DNA of 64,000 bases from Salinispirillum sp. LH 10-3-1 (GCF_030643825.1 NZ_CP101717.1:3405600-3469599), one strand, 5' to 3'; positions 8,501 through 18,312 are shown, counted from the first letter of the stretch. The notes: generated by a model not told the origin, from the letters alone. Translations and numbers: made by a program.

Positions 8501-10591
8501 TCACACTCTACCATAATTCATATCGCCTGCATGCCAGCGCGCTAATAGCGAGGTGATGGATTCAGCATAGCTCTGCTCCATGGTCTCAGCCACTTCTTTT
8601 ACCACCGGTAGCCAATGTTGGTCGCGCTGTAAATTGGCAATGCGAAAGCTGGCCTCACCGGTTTGCCTTGTACCCAGCACCTCACCGGGGCCACGCAGCA
8701 GTAAATCTTGCTCAGCGATCTGAAAACCATCATTGGTCGCCCGCATGGTGTTTAAGCGGGCCTTTCCTGCCTGCGATAAAGGTGTCTGATACAATAATAA
8801 ACAATAACTGGCGGTGGCACCGCGCCCCACTCGTCCGCGCAGCTGGTGCAATTGTGACAATCCCAGGCGCTCAGCGTTTTCGATGATCATGACCGATGCG
8901 TTGGGCACATCAACGCCCACTTCAATCACCGTAGTGGCCACCAGCACCTGAGTCTCACCGCGTTGGAAGGCCGCCATCACTTCGGCTTTGTCTTTCGGCT
9001 TCATACGGCCATGAATTAACGCTACTCGCCAAGGCGCCAATGCTGCGGACAGTTGTGCATAGAGTTCCTCGGCCGCCTGCGCTTCTAGTTCTTCGCTATC
9101 TTCGATCAACGTACAAACCCAATAGACTTGTCGTTGCTGCGTACAGGCCTCACGCACGCGAGCCACCACACTGTCACGCTGCGCATTACTGAGCACCGAG
9201 GTCACCACGGGCGTGCGCCCAGGCGGCAGTTCATCGATCACCGAAATATCGAGGTCGGCGTACATCGACATCGCCAGCGTTCGAGGAATGGGGGTGGCGG
9301 TCATAATCAATTGATGGGGCACCTTACCATGTTGACGACCTTTCTCCCGCAGCGTCAAACGTTGGTCGACGCCAAAGCGATGCTGTTCATCAACCACCAC
9401 CATGCCCAAACGAGCATACTGCACTTCTTCTTGAAACAGGGCATGGGTGCCGACGATGCAGTAAGCCTGCCCTGATGCAATGGCCGCCAACACCGGTTCA
9501 CGTTGTTTACGGGTTTGCTTACCCAGCAGCAATACCACGTCGATGCCCAGAGGCTGCAACAGAGCCTGTAGGTTGCGGGCGTGCTGTTCCGCCAAGATTT
9601 CTGTCGGCGCTAATAAGGCGGCCTGCCAGCCATTCTCCATCACCCGCAACATGGCACAGAGTGCGACCAGCGTTTTGCCAGAGCCAACGTCACCCTGCAC
9701 CAGCCGCAGCATAGGCACCGGCCGCTCAAGATCCTGGAAGATTTCCCCCAGTACCCGATGCTGTGCGCCGGTTAATTGAAACGGCAGGTGCGCCAACAAG
9801 CGCGTACTCAAGTCGCCCTGAGGATAGAAATCAGGCGCACTCTCGGCGCGCGTACGGGCGCGAATTTGGCGTAAACCAAGATGGTGAGCCAGTAGCTCTT
9901 CCACTACGAGGCGCGCCACACAGGGATGATCACCTTCACGCAAGGTATCAGGGTCGGTCTGCAGTGGTGGGTGGTGCAAGAAATTCAACGCTGCGGGTAG
10001 GTCTGGGAGCTGCCAGCGGTCACGCAATTCGGCGGGTATCAGATCGCGTAGATGACCATGCCGCGTTAACCATTGCAACGCCTGATCCATCAATTCACGC
10101 CATTTCTTTTGGCTCAGCCCTTCGGTGGTGGGGTACACCGGCGTCAGGCGACCATCGAGGCGGGGCAGGGCCTCCAGCGTCGCGGCCAACACATACTCTG
10201 GGTGATAGAGCTCTAACCCCGTTGCGCCGCGCCGGGCTTCGCCAAACACTTGCAACGCGACCCCAGGCTGCAAAGCGGCTTGCTGGGCCTTGTTGAAATA
10301 GAAAAGCCGCATGCCGACTTCGCCGCTGTCATCACGAATTTTCACCAACAGCGAGCGGCGGCGACCAAACTGCACTTGCGCGCGCACCACCGTTCCGCGC
10401 AACAATACATGCTGACCGGGGCGTAATTGCCCCATGGGCCAAATGCGGGTGCGGTCTTCGTAACGTAGGGGTAGGTGAAAAAGCAGGTCGGTGATGTCGT
10501 GGACGCCTAATCGGCCGAGCTTTTCGACCAGGCTTGGGCCAACGCCTCTGAGCTGGGTAAGCGCACTCTCACGCCGCGGCTCTGGGAGCAT
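8501..10591 (-). CDS. recG: ATP-dependent DNA helicase RecG
   Basis: Branch-migration helicase that regresses stalled forks and processes Holliday junctions. At 696 residues it has the normal family length (E. coli 693). In order: an N-terminal wedge/OB-fold domain (for example PLRYEDRT near residue 45), Walker A GDVGSGKT near residue 300, the DEQH box VVDEQHRFG near 400, TATPIPRT, and the C-terminal motif VI QLRGRVGRG. The ATG at 10591 lies two bases after the stop of the small outer-membrane protein gene, so the two probably share a transcript. Confidence 0.97.
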   Translation of the reverse strand: MLPEPRRESALTQLRGVGPSLVEKLGRLGVHDITDLLFHLPLRYEDRTRIWPMGQLRPGQHVLLRGTVVRAQVQFGRRRSLLVKIRDDSGEVGMRLFYFNKAQQAALQPGVALQVFGEARRGATGLELYHPEYVLAATLEALPRLDGRLTPVYPTTEGLSQKKWRELMDQALQWLTRHGHLRDLIPAELRDRWQLPDLPAALNFLHHPPLQTDPDTLREGDHPCVARLVVEELLAHHLGLRQIRARTRAESAPDFYPQGDLSTRLLAHLPFQLTGAQHRVLGEIFQDLERPVPMLRLVQGDVGSGKTLVALCAMLRVMENGWQAALLAPTEILAEQHARNLQALLQPLGIDVVLLLGKQTRKQREPVLAAIASGQAYCIVGTHALFQEEVQYARLGMVVVDEQHRFGVDQRLTLREKGRQHGKVPHQLIMTATPIPRTLAMSMYADLDISVIDELPPGRTPVVTSVLSNAQRDSVVARVREACTQQRQVYWVCTLIEDSEELEAQAAEELYAQLSAALAPWRVALIHGRMKPKDKAEVMAAFQRGETQVLVATTVIEVGVDVPNASVMIIENAERLGLSQLHQLRGRVGRGATASYCLLLYQTPLSQAGKARLNTMRATNDGFQIAEQDLLLRGPGEVLGTRQTGEASFRIANLQRDQHWLPVVKEVAETMEQSYAESITSLLARWHAGDMNYGRV

Positions 10592-10592
10592 C

Positions 10593-11021
10593 TCAGAAAT
10601 TGAATCTCAGTTGCAGTTTGTACCGTGCGCGTTCCGGGCCAAAATAGCTGTTTTCGGCGTACCCTTCGAGATACAAGGGGCCCAATACCCGCACATTCAC
10701 GCCGCCTTTGACCACGGCAACATCGGGCATAAGGCGCTCCCAAAAGGAATCGTCTGCACCCCAAAAATTCACAATCCCGAAGCCCAGTAAGGCATGCACA
10801 TGGTCTCGCCACAGTGGAATGTCGTATTTTCCGTAAAAGGCGATCTGATCTTGCTCACGGTTGTTGCCCCATTCGATTTCGTTGAACAGCTCAGGGCCGC
10901 CCCAGCCGAAGCCAACATAGTATCCACCGTCTGGCCGCGCGTCATTGATACCCGAATACAGGTAATTCTGCCCGAAGGCAGGTAGGGCAAGGAAAAGTGT
11001 AAATAACAGCGCTAAACGCAT
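10593..11021 (-). CDS. Small outer-membrane beta-barrel protein, unknown function
   Basis: About 142 residues with a clear Sec signal peptide (cleavage probably after PAFG, before QNYLY). The mature part consists of alternating aromatic and polar strands and ends in LQLRFNF, a C-terminal Phe signature of barrel proteins inserted by the BAM complex. The size suits an eight-stranded barrel. The frame is open up to 11060, but the ATG at 11021 is preferred because GGAG lies about 11 bases upstream and the signal peptide begins there. I do not recognise the family. Confidence 0.7.
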   Translation of the reverse strand: MRLALLFTLFLALPAFGQNYLYSGINDARPDGGYYVGFGWGGPELFNEIEWGNNREQDQIAFYGKYDIPLWRDHVHALLGFGIVNFWGADDSFWERLMPDVAVVKGGVNVRVLGPLYLEGYAENSYFGPERARYKLQLRFNF

Positions 11022-11132
11022 GCGGCTTGAAGCTCCAACAAAAAATACAATGGCAATCAACGCGAATAAATATCAAAACAACAGCGGAGTCATGTGGGTA
11101 ACAGCAAACCAACGCAGGCACAGTTCAGTGGT

Positions 11133-11164
11133 TCAGGGTGGTCGCACGCAGCAGCCCACCCTGA
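11133..11164. terminator. Hairpin downstream of the HU gene
   Basis: TCAGGGTGG (11133-11141) and CCACCCTGA (11156-11164) form a perfect 9-bp stem. A second smaller palindrome, GCTAGCA/TGCTAGC, lies at 11185-11209. Both are between the HU stop and the next minus-strand gene. Neither has a strong U-tract, so either could be a weak terminator or a mRNA-stabilising structure. Confidence 0.4.
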
Positions 11165-11233
11165 CGCTCGACTCATTAAAGACCGCTAGCAACGATCAGC
11201 GGTGCTAGCAGAGCCGAATACTCGCTCAGGTGA

Positions 11234-11506
11234 TCAGTTTACCGAATCTTTCAGTGACTTACCTGGCTTGAAACCAACAGTGCTGCTGGCGGGAATCTGG
11301 ATTGCTGCGCCTGTTTGCGGGTTTTTACCCGTACGTGCACTGCGATCTTTCTTTTGGAACGTACCGAAACCTACCAGAGTGACAGCGTCTCCCTTGGCAA
11401 CGGCATTGGTGATTTCGTCAAGAATTACATTCAGGACATCGTTTGCTTTGTCTTTGCTCAGCTCAGCGCGTTCTGCGATTGCAGCAGACAGTTCCGGTTT
11501 ACGCAT
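11234..11506 (-). CDS. hup: DNA-binding protein HU
   Basis: Histone-like nucleoid protein of exactly 90 residues, the usual HU length. It carries the family signature GFGTF followed by the beta-arm with ARTGKNPQTG and the intercalating Pro, and ends in GKSLKDSVN. The frame extends upstream, but the ATG at 11506 is chosen because AGAGGA lies nine bases before it and the product then aligns end to end with HU. It lies between recG and ubiC, as in Pseudomonas. Confidence 0.95.
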   Translation of the reverse strand: MRKPELSAAIAERAELSKDKANDVLNVILDEITNAVAKGDAVTLVGFGTFQKKDRSARTGKNPQTGAAIQIPASSTVGFKPGKSLKDSVN

Positions 11507-11578
11507 AAAGGACATTCCTCTGATTATTGTCTTATTGAGTATCTTGCCTTGGGCCCTTACAACCCAAGTTGGACCCTC

Positions 11579-11608
11579 ATTCTTGAGGGGGCGTCGCTGG
11601 CAGTCAAG
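11579..11608 (-). promoter_or_regulatory. Candidate sigma-70 promoter for hup
   Basis: On the minus strand TTGACT (11603-11608) is separated by 17 bases from AAGAAT (11579-11584), about 70 bases before the HU start codon. The -35 box is nearly consensus and the -10 box matches at four of six positions. Confidence 0.5.
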
Positions 11609-11782
11609 GGGCAAAAGCCCGTTTGACGGCTATTTTGGCCTTTTTTTTGTTAAATCTGCGATTTAGGTTCTAATGAACCCGCCGTTTAGCCGTGAACATG
11701 GCCTTTTTCGGGCGCACTGGGTACACTGCGGCGGCATATCACGCACCAAACCAACGCTCAGGGGAGCCCGAAAAAGAGCCAC

Positions 11783-12271
11783 ATGCCAGACTTTTCTCAA
11801 ATTCGCGCAATGACGTGGTCAACGGGTTTGCCGCTCTCAACGCTGGAGCGTGCATGGCTTGCTGACCCCGGTTCTCTGACCGAGAAATTGGTCGCTGCCA
11901 GTGCCGGTGACTTCAAGGTAGTGCTGCACAGCGAGCAGCGCCATTGGACCAGTCCGGGGAAACCCAGCCCCACGCACCACGGGCATGACCTCTACTGGTG
12001 CAGAGACGTCACGCTGTATGGCTGCGGTCAGCCTTGGGTGCAGGCGCGCACCATGGTGCCAGCGCGTGAACAACGGCTATTGCAGCGTTTGCGCCAACTC
12101 GGTACGCGCCCTTTGGGCGCTTTTCTGTTCAGCCAGCCCAACCTGCAACGTTTGCGCATGGACTACGCCAGGCTGGAAAGCGGTGTCGCACGGCGCAGCT
12201 GGTTTACTTTGGGCCGCCAAGAGATCATTCTGGTGGAAGTTTTTTTGCCTACTTTTTTTGACCGTCTATGA
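11783..12271 (+). CDS. ubiC: Chorismate lyase
   Basis: Converts chorismate to 4-hydroxybenzoate and pyruvate, the first committed step of ubiquinone synthesis. At 162 residues it is the size of E. coli UbiC. Recognisable family stretches are [18 protein letters not shown] near residues 75-92 (with the substrate-binding Arg), the RPLGAFLF segment, and the C-terminal EVFLP with its catalytic-site Glu. AAGAG precedes the ATG. The stop overlaps the ubiA start (ATGA), so the two are translationally coupled and supply substrate to each other in order. Confidence 0.93.
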   Translation: MPDFSQIRAMTWSTGLPLSTLERAWLADPGSLTEKLVAASAGDFKVVLHSEQRHWTSPGKPSPTHHGHDLYWCRDVTLYGCGQPWVQARTMVPAREQRLLQRLRQLGTRPLGAFLFSQPNLQRLRMDYARLESGVARRSWFTLGRQEIILVEVFLPTFFDRL

Positions 12272-13143
12272 ACCCAAGCCTGAAATTAAAAGCACAACAA
12301 TACATTGAGTTGGCGCGCCTGAATCGCCCCATCGGTATCTATTTACTGCTGTGGCAAACCCTCTGGGCGCTTTGGCTCGCCGCCGATAGTGTCCCTTCTC
12401 TGCATTTGCTGGTCGTATTTATTCTCGGCGTTGTTTTGATGCGCAGTGCCGGTTGCGTCATTAACGACTATGCGGATCGTAACCTTGACGGCCACGTTAC
12501 TCGCACACAGGGACGCCCGCTGGCCACTGGCCGCGTGAGCGCGCGCGAAGCCCTGCTGTTGGCCGCAGCACTGGCCCTTCTCGCTTTTCTACTGGTGCTC
12601 ACCACCAATATGGCCACTGTGCTCTGGTCCTTCGGGGCGGTCGCGCTGGCCGCCCTGTATCCCTTTATGAAGCGCTATACCCACCTGCCACAGGTGGTGC
12701 TGGGCATGGCCTTTTCGTGGTCGGCGCCCATGGCCTTTGCGGCCCAAGGCGCACCCATCGGACCCTTGACCTGGATGATCTTCATCAGCGGCTTGTTGTG
12801 GATTGTAGCCTACGACACCTTGTACGCCATGGTCGATCGCGAAGATGATCTGAAGGTCGGTATTCGTTCAACGGCAGTGCTGTTTGGCGACGCCGATAAG
12901 CTGGCCGTGGGTGTCCTACAAGGACTGTTTTTGATAGGCATGGCGCTCGTCGGGCGTATGGCGGAACTGGGCGTGGTGTTCTATCTAGGCTTACTGGGCG
13001 CTGCAGCTTGCTTCGTTTGGCAACAGTGGTTGATCCGCGAACGCGATCGAGATGCATGCTTTCGCGCCTTTTTACACAACCACTGGGTGGGCCTGATAGT
13101 CTTTCTCAGTGTCGCGATGGACCGCGTGTGGTCTGGCTTTTAG
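12268..13143 (+). CDS. ubiA: 4-hydroxybenzoate polyprenyltransferase
   Basis: Inner-membrane prenyltransferase that joins the polyprenyl tail to 4-hydroxybenzoate in ubiquinone synthesis. It has 291 residues and about eight hydrophobic helices. Both Mg-diphosphate-binding Asp motifs of the UbiA family are present: NDYADRNLD near residue 68 and [12 protein letters not shown] near residue 180. It overlaps ubiC by 4 bp. Confidence 0.96.
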   Translation: MNPSLKLKAQQYIELARLNRPIGIYLLLWQTLWALWLAADSVPSLHLLVVFILGVVLMRSAGCVINDYADRNLDGHVTRTQGRPLATGRVSAREALLLAAALALLAFLLVLTTNMATVLWSFGAVALAALYPFMKRYTHLPQVVLGMAFSWSAPMAFAAQGAPIGPLTWMIFISGLLWIVAYDTLYAMVDREDDLKVGIRSTAVLFGDADKLAVGVLQGLFLIGMALVGRMAELGVVFYLGLLGAAACFVWQQWLIRERDRDACFRAFLHNHWVGLIVFLSVAMDRVWSGF

Positions 13144-13187
13144 CGATTCACGCCGTGAGTCATGCCTATGCCTAAAGTCATTCTATT

Positions 13188-13215
13188 TTGACAAAAAGGT
13201 TAAAACGTTCATATT
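13188..13215 (+). promoter_or_regulatory. Candidate phoBR promoter
   Basis: A perfect TTGACA (13188-13193) is followed after 16 bases by CATATT (13210-13215), about 67 bases before the phoB ATG. Downstream, CTGACAT at 13217 resembles one half of a Pho box, but the second half-site is poor. Autoregulation by PhoB is plausible from the family but not shown here. Confidence 0.5.
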
Positions 13216-13281
13216 TCTGACATAATTCCGCAGTGTAATGGTCATCACTGTTTGCATCATTACAAACTCGCGAGGCTCGAT

Positions 13282-13986
13282 ATGTCAGGAAGAACCATAC
13301 TGGTTGTGGACGATGAAGCACCAATCCGGGAAATGATTGCCGCCGCGCTCGAGATGGCTGGTTACAACTGCCTAGAGGCCGCAGACGTGCTCAGCGCACA
13401 TTCCATTGTTGTTGATCAGAAGCCGGACTTGATTCTGTTGGATTGGATGCTGCCCAATACCAGCGGTATTGAATTGGCGCGCCGTTTAAAAAAGGATTCT
13501 TTGACCGCCGAAATCCCAATTATTATGCTCACCGCGAAGGGCGAAGAAGACCACAAAATACAAGGTCTTGAAGCCGGTGCCGACGACTACATCACTAAGC
13601 CGTTCTCGCCACGCGAGCTGGTAGCGCGCCTTAAAGCCGTATTGCGCCGCACGACGCCTATGGGTGTTGACCACCCCATTGAAGTGCGTGGACTGCGCCT
13701 GGACCCGAGCAGTCACCGGGTCACCGTGGACAGCAAAAACGTTGATATGGGCCCGACCGAATTTCGCTTGCTGCAGTTCTTCATGACCCACGCCGAACGT
13801 GCCTATACGCGTTCACAGTTACTCGATCAAGTTTGGGGTGGTAATGTGTATGTCGATGAGCGCACCGTTGACGTGCACATTCGTCGCCTGCGTAAAGCAC
13901 TGGGTGAAGAACATGCACGCATGATACAAACGGTACGCGGCACGGGTTATCGTTTTTCTGAAAAGGTAGATGAGGCGGAATGCTGA
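13282..13986 (+). CDS. phoB: Phosphate regulon response regulator PhoB
   Basis: OmpR-family transcription factor that activates phosphate-starvation genes when phosphorylated by PhoR. The receiver domain (1-120) has the acidic pair in [10 protein letters not shown], the phospho-acceptor Asp 54 in LLDWMLP, and Lys in ITKPFSP. The winged-helix domain carries the very conserved [23 protein letters not shown] and TVRGTGYRF segments, nearly as in E. coli PhoB. The frame is open from 13252, but the ATG at 13282 gives the standard length of 234 and has GAGG upstream. The last seven bases overlap phoR. Confidence 0.96.
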   Translation: MSGRTILVVDDEAPIREMIAAALEMAGYNCLEAADVLSAHSIVVDQKPDLILLDWMLPNTSGIELARRLKKDSLTAEIPIIMLTAKGEEDHKIQGLEAGADDYITKPFSPRELVARLKAVLRRTTPMGVDHPIEVRGLRLDPSSHRVTVDSKNVDMGPTEFRLLQFFMTHAERAYTRSQLLDQVWGGNVYVDERTVDVHIRRLRKALGEEHARMIQTVRGTGYRFSEKVDEAEC

Positions 13987-15290
13987 ACGATCGCCGCAAA
14001 GAACATTATCGACGCCTAATCCTCACCTATTTGGCGGTATTGTTCGTTGGTTGGCTGTTTGGCGCGCCACTCATTGTCTTTTGCGCGGCCTTGGTTACTC
14101 ACGTCATTTGGTCGCAAATTCAGATGCATCGACTGTTGTCGTGGTTGCATGAATTTGAAGACGGCGAGCCACCCCGAGCCAAAGGCGCTTGGGGCGATGT
14201 ATTGGATTCGTTGTGGACTTTTCGCCGACGCCAACGTACCGAAGTCCGGAAGCTGCAAAACAGCTTACAGCGCGTCCAACGGACGGTAGAGAGCTTAGCG
14301 GACGGCTTGGTGATCATTACCCCCAAAGGCGAAATTCAGTGGTGGAACGAAGCGGCGCAAAACATGCTGAATTTGCGCGCCTCGGACGAGGGGCAGGCGC
14401 TAACCAACCTGATTCGCGACCCGCACTTCGTAGAATTCTTCAATAAAAACCGCGAACACGTGCAGTTTGTTTGGCACAGCCCCCGCACTGGCAGTTATCT
14501 TCAGTTCACCAACAACCGGCACGCTGCGGGAAATCGCTTATTGATGGTGCGCGACATTTCTCGCCTACGCCAACTGGAACAAATGCGCCAAGACTTTGTC
14601 GCCAATGCGTCCCACGAATTACGTACGCCTTTGACTGTGCTGCAAGGTTATCTGGAAACCTTTGCGGACCTCCAAGATGGCTTGCCCGAGCGTTTGCGCA
14701 AGGGCGTCGATTTGATGCTCGCACAGTCAAAACGCATGGCAAACCTCGTGAATGACTTGCTGCTATTGACGCGCCTTGACGGCGTCGATAAGCCGGTAGA
14801 CGCTAAACCCGTGGATATTGCCGCTCTGATACACAGCATCATCGTTGATGCTCAGGCGCTCTCTGGCGAGAACCAACATGAGTTCGCCGTCCATATCGAC
14901 AGCCCCATGCTGCTGCTGGGTGTCGACAATGAATTGCGCTCAGCGTTCTCCAATTTGGTTTATAACTCCGTACACTATACGCCGCCAGCCAGCCTCATTG
15001 AGTTACGTTGGCGCCACGACGACGCCGGAGGCTATTTCTCCGTGACGGACAACGGTGTAGGGATTGATCAGAAACACATTCCACGCCTGACCGAACGCTT
15101 TTACCGCGTGGATGTAAGCCGGTCTTCATCAACCGGCGGTACGGGATTAGGTCTGGCGATCGTCAAGCACGTTTTGATGCACCACGGTGCGCGTCTCGAC
15201 ATCGACAGCAAGCTTCGCCAGGGCAGTACCTTCACCTGCTGCTTCCCGCCAACCTTGCTGACCGAGGCTAAGTCGTCTGCTACCGACTAA
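13980..15290 (+). CDS. phoR: Phosphate regulon sensor histidine kinase PhoR
   Basis: Membrane-bound kinase/phosphatase partner of PhoB, 436 residues. Two membrane helices lie near residues 12-46 and are followed by a positively charged linker (DUF3329-like) and a PAS domain (about 95-195). The phospho-acceptor His 212 is in [11 protein letters not shown]. The ATPase domain has N-box [12 protein letters not shown]1 DNGVGI and G2 [12 protein letters not shown]. No large periplasmic loop is present, as in other PhoR proteins. The stop overlaps that of the convergent response-regulator gene by three bases. Confidence 0.96.
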   Translation: MLNDRRKEHYRRLILTYLAVLFVGWLFGAPLIVFCAALVTHVIWSQIQMHRLLSWLHEFEDGEPPRAKGAWGDVLDSLWTFRRRQRTEVRKLQNSLQRVQRTVESLADGLVIITPKGEIQWWNEAAQNMLNLRASDEGQALTNLIRDPHFVEFFNKNREHVQFVWHSPRTGSYLQFTNNRHAAGNRLLMVRDISRLRQLEQMRQDFVANASHELRTPLTVLQGYLETFADLQDGLPERLRKGVDLMLAQSKRMANLVNDLLLLTRLDGVDKPVDAKPVDIAALIHSIIVDAQALSGENQHEFAVHIDSPMLLLGVDNELRSAFSNLVYNSVHYTPPASLIELRWRHDDAGGYFSVTDNGVGIDQKHIPRLTERFYRVDVSRSSSTGGTGLGLAIVKHVLMHHGARLDIDSKLRQGSTFTCCFPPTLLTEAKSSATD

Positions 15291-16213
15291 CGTATTTTGG
15301 CGATCAGCCGTGAGAGATCAGAAAACTTCTCTGGATCTTCATCGGTCAGCTTAAAATTCAACAAAAACTCATCGCAGTCAAAACGTGCGTCAGCGGCCTG
15401 CAATGAATAAACGAAGCCATTCAGGCGCGCCACAGCACCGTCGTGATCCAGCGCAATGTCAAACACGGCTTGTTCAAACAACTGCGGCATCCGTTTAACT
15501 CGCGGCAATCGAATCAATGCATTATTCAGGTTCACATCTTCTAGGTGACCACTGAGAGTGACGTCCGCCAACCGGATGTCGGCGGTGATGTCCACTTTAA
15601 GACGCCCTTGATGCACCCGCTCAACCTTTTCTGCAGCGGGCTTCGCGGCCGCTGCGCCACCCGTCAAGACGCTCACCGCTTCAGACCCGGCAACCGCCTG
15701 TGGTGTATTGGCCGGTGCTTTAGTACCACCAGCTGCCAACAAGGTTTCAGCCCCCGAGCGTTGCATGCCTGCGGAGCGATCGGGACTAGCATGGCGATTG
15801 CCCAGCATGCGTCCCAGTTCTTCACGATGGTCACGGCTCAATGCTTTCAATACCTTGCGCAGCAACTGCTCGCTGGTAAACGGCTTGCCGACATAGTCGG
15901 TAACACCGGCTTCGACGGCTTTGACCACATGGCTTTTGTCGCCGCGGCTGGTCACCATAATGAAGGGGGTGGATGCATGACCTTCATCTTTCTCATTAGC
16001 CCGCAACCACTGCAACAGCTGCAGGCCATTGATCTCCGGCATCTCCCAATCACAGAGAATCAAATCAAACTGCATCTTGTTCAGCAGAGATTGGGCGCGC
16101 TTACCATTGATGGCTTCTTCAACGTCAACCTCCGGCAACTGGCTTCGCACCGTACGCCGGATCAAATCGCGGATGAAACTCGCGTCATCTACTACCAGAA
16201 TCTTTATCGCCAT
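15287..16213 (-). CDS. Response regulator: CheY-like receiver plus PilZ-like C-terminal domain
   Basis: The N-terminal receiver (about 1-125) has the phospho-acceptor Asp in LILCDWEMP and Lys in VGKPFT. A low-complexity Ala/Gly linker follows (about 145-195). The C-terminal part (about 200-305) resembles a PilZ domain with a degenerate c-di-GMP motif (EDVNLNNALIRL where D/NxSxxG is usual), so nucleotide binding is doubtful. A similar regulator lies just after phoR in Pseudomonas. The ATG at 16213 fits the usual receiver start (MAIKILVVDD); an in-frame ATG nine bases upstream at 16222 is the alternative. It converges on phoR with overlapping stops and no room for a terminator. Confidence 0.75.
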   Translation of the reverse strand: MAIKILVVDDASFIRDLIRRTVRSQLPEVDVEEAINGKRAQSLLNKMQFDLILCDWEMPEINGLQLLQWLRANEKDEGHASTPFIMVTSRGDKSHVVKAVEAGVTDYVGKPFTSEQLLRKVLKALSRDHREELGRMLGNRHASPDRSAGMQRSGAETLLAAGGTKAPANTPQAVAGSEAVSVLTGGAAAAKPAAEKVERVHQGRLKVDITADIRLADVTLSGHLEDVNLNNALIRLPRVKRMPQLFEQAVFDIALDHDGAVARLNGFVYSLQAADARFDCDEFLLNFKLTDEDPEKFSDLSRLIAKIR

Positions 16214-16283
16214 ACTCTGCATCCCATTACTGTAGCGCCTACAAGGTTATCGTAACCCAGCGTCATAACTGAACAATTATATT

Positions 16284-17096
16284 CTAACCTTCGGCGCCCA
16301 CATAAAGCACAAAGGATTTACGATCAGCCGCCAACTGATGCACCTTTAGCTGTCGATAACGTTGGTCCAAACGCACCAAATCGCGCACGGCCTCTTGTAA
16401 CTCAGGGGGGGCCAAGGTGCCCAAGTAAAGTCCCTTTATCGTGCAACGATCCACCGGCAATACCGGGCCATCGCCACTGTTTTTAACCTGGCTGAGCGGC
16501 AGTACCAACCGCCATTCGCGCAAGGCCGCCTGCTCGGCCGGCGCCTCAAACCAACCGGGAAACGGCAGCTTATCCGTGGCAACCAAGGTGCGCCTGTGCC
16601 CATAACGCACGTGCCGCAGTAATCGCGGTCGGCCCGGTTTCGCCTGAAAGGCCGGTGCCGCAGCGTCAATTTCCAATGCCATGCCGCGGTGCTGATCACC
16701 CCACAGATGCCACACCAACGGATTCTGCACGCTTTCTGTTAAGTTCAACGCCACCAATGCTTGATGGCGCGGCAAGTCTAATTCTTCGCGGGTGTCCTGA
16801 AACTCGCCGTGTGCAGACCATTCCGCCTCCAGTTCGGTGCGTTTTGCTTCCATCTGCTGGGCAAAGTAAGCATAGTCCACCGCCGCCCGCAGGTGCTCAG
16901 GTATTGCCTCATACCTTTTCCGCAATGCAGCATGCCACTGATCATCACTGAGGGTTTGCGCGACTCGCTGCCCGGTACCACCCAGCAACCAAGGGTTGCC
17001 AGTATCGGCCATACTGTGCAGCGGCAATAGCCCGCGCTTTAATGCACGCACCAATTCTGCGCCACCCAATAAAAACAACCGTGCCGTTTCACTCAT
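16284..17096 (-). CDS. DUF2971-like protein
   Basis: About 270 residues, soluble. The stretch NPLVWHLWGDQHRGMALEID near residue 145 resembles the core of DUF2971 proteins, whose biochemical role is not established. The frame is open to 17345, but the ATG at 17096 is chosen because it overlaps the stop of the upstream nuclease gene as ATGA, a typical coupled start. The start Met is followed at once by a plausible protein (MSETARLFLL), and upstream residues are rich in Arg/Gly/Pro and look non-coding. Confidence 0.65.
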   Translation of the reverse strand: MSETARLFLLGGAELVRALKRGLLPLHSMADTGNPWLLGGTGQRVAQTLSDDQWHAALRKRYEAIPEHLRAAVDYAYFAQQMEAKRTELEAEWSAHGEFQDTREELDLPRHQALVALNLTESVQNPLVWHLWGDQHRGMALEIDAAAPAFQAKPGRPRLLRHVRYGHRRTLVATDKLPFPGWFEAPAEQAALREWRLVLPLSQVKNSGDGPVLPVDRCTIKGLYLGTLAPPELQEAVRDLVRLDQRYRQLKVHQLAADRKSFVLYVGAEG

Positions 17097-18004
17097 AGGG
17101 CGCCCACAGCAGACAAGGTGGCGGCCACGCTGTTCATTCGATCGGCCAGTCGCACCGCCGCTTTCTTCAACTGCTCTTCGTAAAGCGGCAAGGCACGCAC
17201 TCGGTAGATGGCATTCCAGCCACCGGCCGTATCCACCAACGGGTAAACGACGTCGCGCGCCAGTACATGAGTTTCCCACACCCACTCTTGCGGTGTGCCT
17301 GCAGACCACTGGGCCCGCTGGGCCGGAGTGATGTCGCGGAACCAAGCGTTGGCAATCTCAAAAGGTCGACCGGTAAAGTAGTCGAATAATTCTGTCTGCC
17401 ACACGGTATAGAGATCGACACGCCGCAAGTCCGTCGCCACAACAATGGTGTCACGGCCACCTCGATCGTGAGCAAAGCCAGCGTTCATGGGGTCGTGTAA
17501 GTCACCCATGTAATGCAGCAGCGCCCGAAAGGCTTCCATACGTTGGGCACGAGTATGCGACGGATTTGCCAATACGCGCTCTGCTGCCAACACTGCGCCC
17601 ACACTGCAACGAGCTTGCGGACAATGACGTGCGGGCTCAAACTCCGTATCTCCTTCTTCAAACCAAGTGTAGTGCAGTGCCAAGCGGCTTTCGTTACCCG
17701 GTCGCTGGTTGTTGACGGCCGTCCAATTGGCATCGGCAATCAGCAGATTGCGATAATTGGCTCCGTAAAAATTCTGCACCAGCTGGGTCGCTTCAGGGGT
17801 AAAAAAGCGACTGGCGAGCTGCACCACGACTTCATGACTGCGCTCGCCAAAAGCCTGCGCTTGGGCTGCCAACAGCAGCAGCCCGGCTAGCGAAAGACTT
17901 AGGTAGCGCGCCGCTCGGCGAGCATGCCCACCCCAATAAACGCCAACGTGATGATAATACCGAGAAACAATCGATCGATTCGACTCACTAAATCGGTCAG
18001 CCAT
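17093..18004 (-). CDS. S1/P1 family nuclease, secreted
   Basis: Predicted zinc-dependent phospholipase-C/P1-nuclease-fold enzyme that would hydrolyse single-stranded nucleic acid in the periplasm. Family hallmarks are an N-terminal His soon after signal-peptide cleavage (AQA, then FGERSHEVV), DANW, HYTWFEEGD, and the metal-binding HYMGDLHDPMN with HDRGGRD after it. The usual first mature residue is Trp; here it is Phe, which may still work because that residue binds zinc through its backbone. The start is uncertain. The ATG at 18004 has AAGGGGG just upstream but overlaps the DUF3392 gene by 106 bp, and no ATG, GTG or TTG lies at a better place. Confidence 0.75.
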   Translation of the reverse strand: MADRFSESNRSIVSRYYHHVGVYWGGHARRAARYLSLSLAGLLLLAAQAQAFGERSHEVVVQLASRFFTPEATQLVQNFYGANYRNLLIADANWTAVNNQRPGNESRLALHYTWFEEGDTEFEPARHCPQARCSVGAVLAAERVLANPSHTRAQRMEAFRALLHYMGDLHDPMNAGFAHDRGGRDTIVVATDLRRVDLYTVWQTELFDYFTGRPFEIANAWFRDITPAQRAQWSAGTPQEWVWETHVLARDVVYPLVDTAGGWNAIYRVRALPLYEEQLKKAAVRLADRMNSVAATLSAVGAL

Positions 18005-18219
18005 ATGCCCCCTTGAACGGTAACAAACCCATAACCCACTGCGCACAGGATGACGAAGACCAGGGTGCGCACAATAAAGTGCGCACGGCGCATAAGACCC
18101 AGCACGCCGCGATTGATGTCGCGCCCGTAAATCACCAACAGACTGGCGATAAATGCGGTACACAGCAGGCGCAGATGCGGGGTAAATAAACCGGAAAAAT
18201 CCACCAGTAAAGACTGCAC
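17899..18219 (-). CDS. DUF3392 membrane protein
   Basis: A 106-residue inner-membrane protein with about three hydrophobic helices. Family-typical stretches are LLVIYGRDINR, FIVRTLVFVILCAVGYG, and the ending MLAERR. The function of the family is unknown. It is the first gene of a minus-strand group with the nuclease and the DUF2971-like gene, and GGAG lies about 11 bases before the ATG. Confidence 0.75.
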   Translation of the reverse strand: MQSLLVDFSGLFTPHLRLLCTAFIASLLVIYGRDINRGVLGLMRRAHFIVRTLVFVILCAVGYGFVTVQGGIWLTDLVSRIDRLFLGIIITLAFIGVGMLAERRAT

Positions 18220-18312
18220 GTTACACTCCAGTATAGTACGAGATTAAAGTCGGGAGTGTGTACGGAGTGTCAGGAAAGTGCAAGATAGAGGAGCAGTCAG
18301 GTGCCTGAGGCG

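Noticed and set aside
13217..13235. Pho box before phoB
   Set aside because: CTGACAT fits one half-site, but the second repeat matches the consensus at only about two positions. Kept only as a remark.
15545..16255. A 236-codon plus-strand frame opposite the response regulator
   Set aside because: The opposite strand encodes clear receiver motifs. This frame has no domain and no ribosome site.
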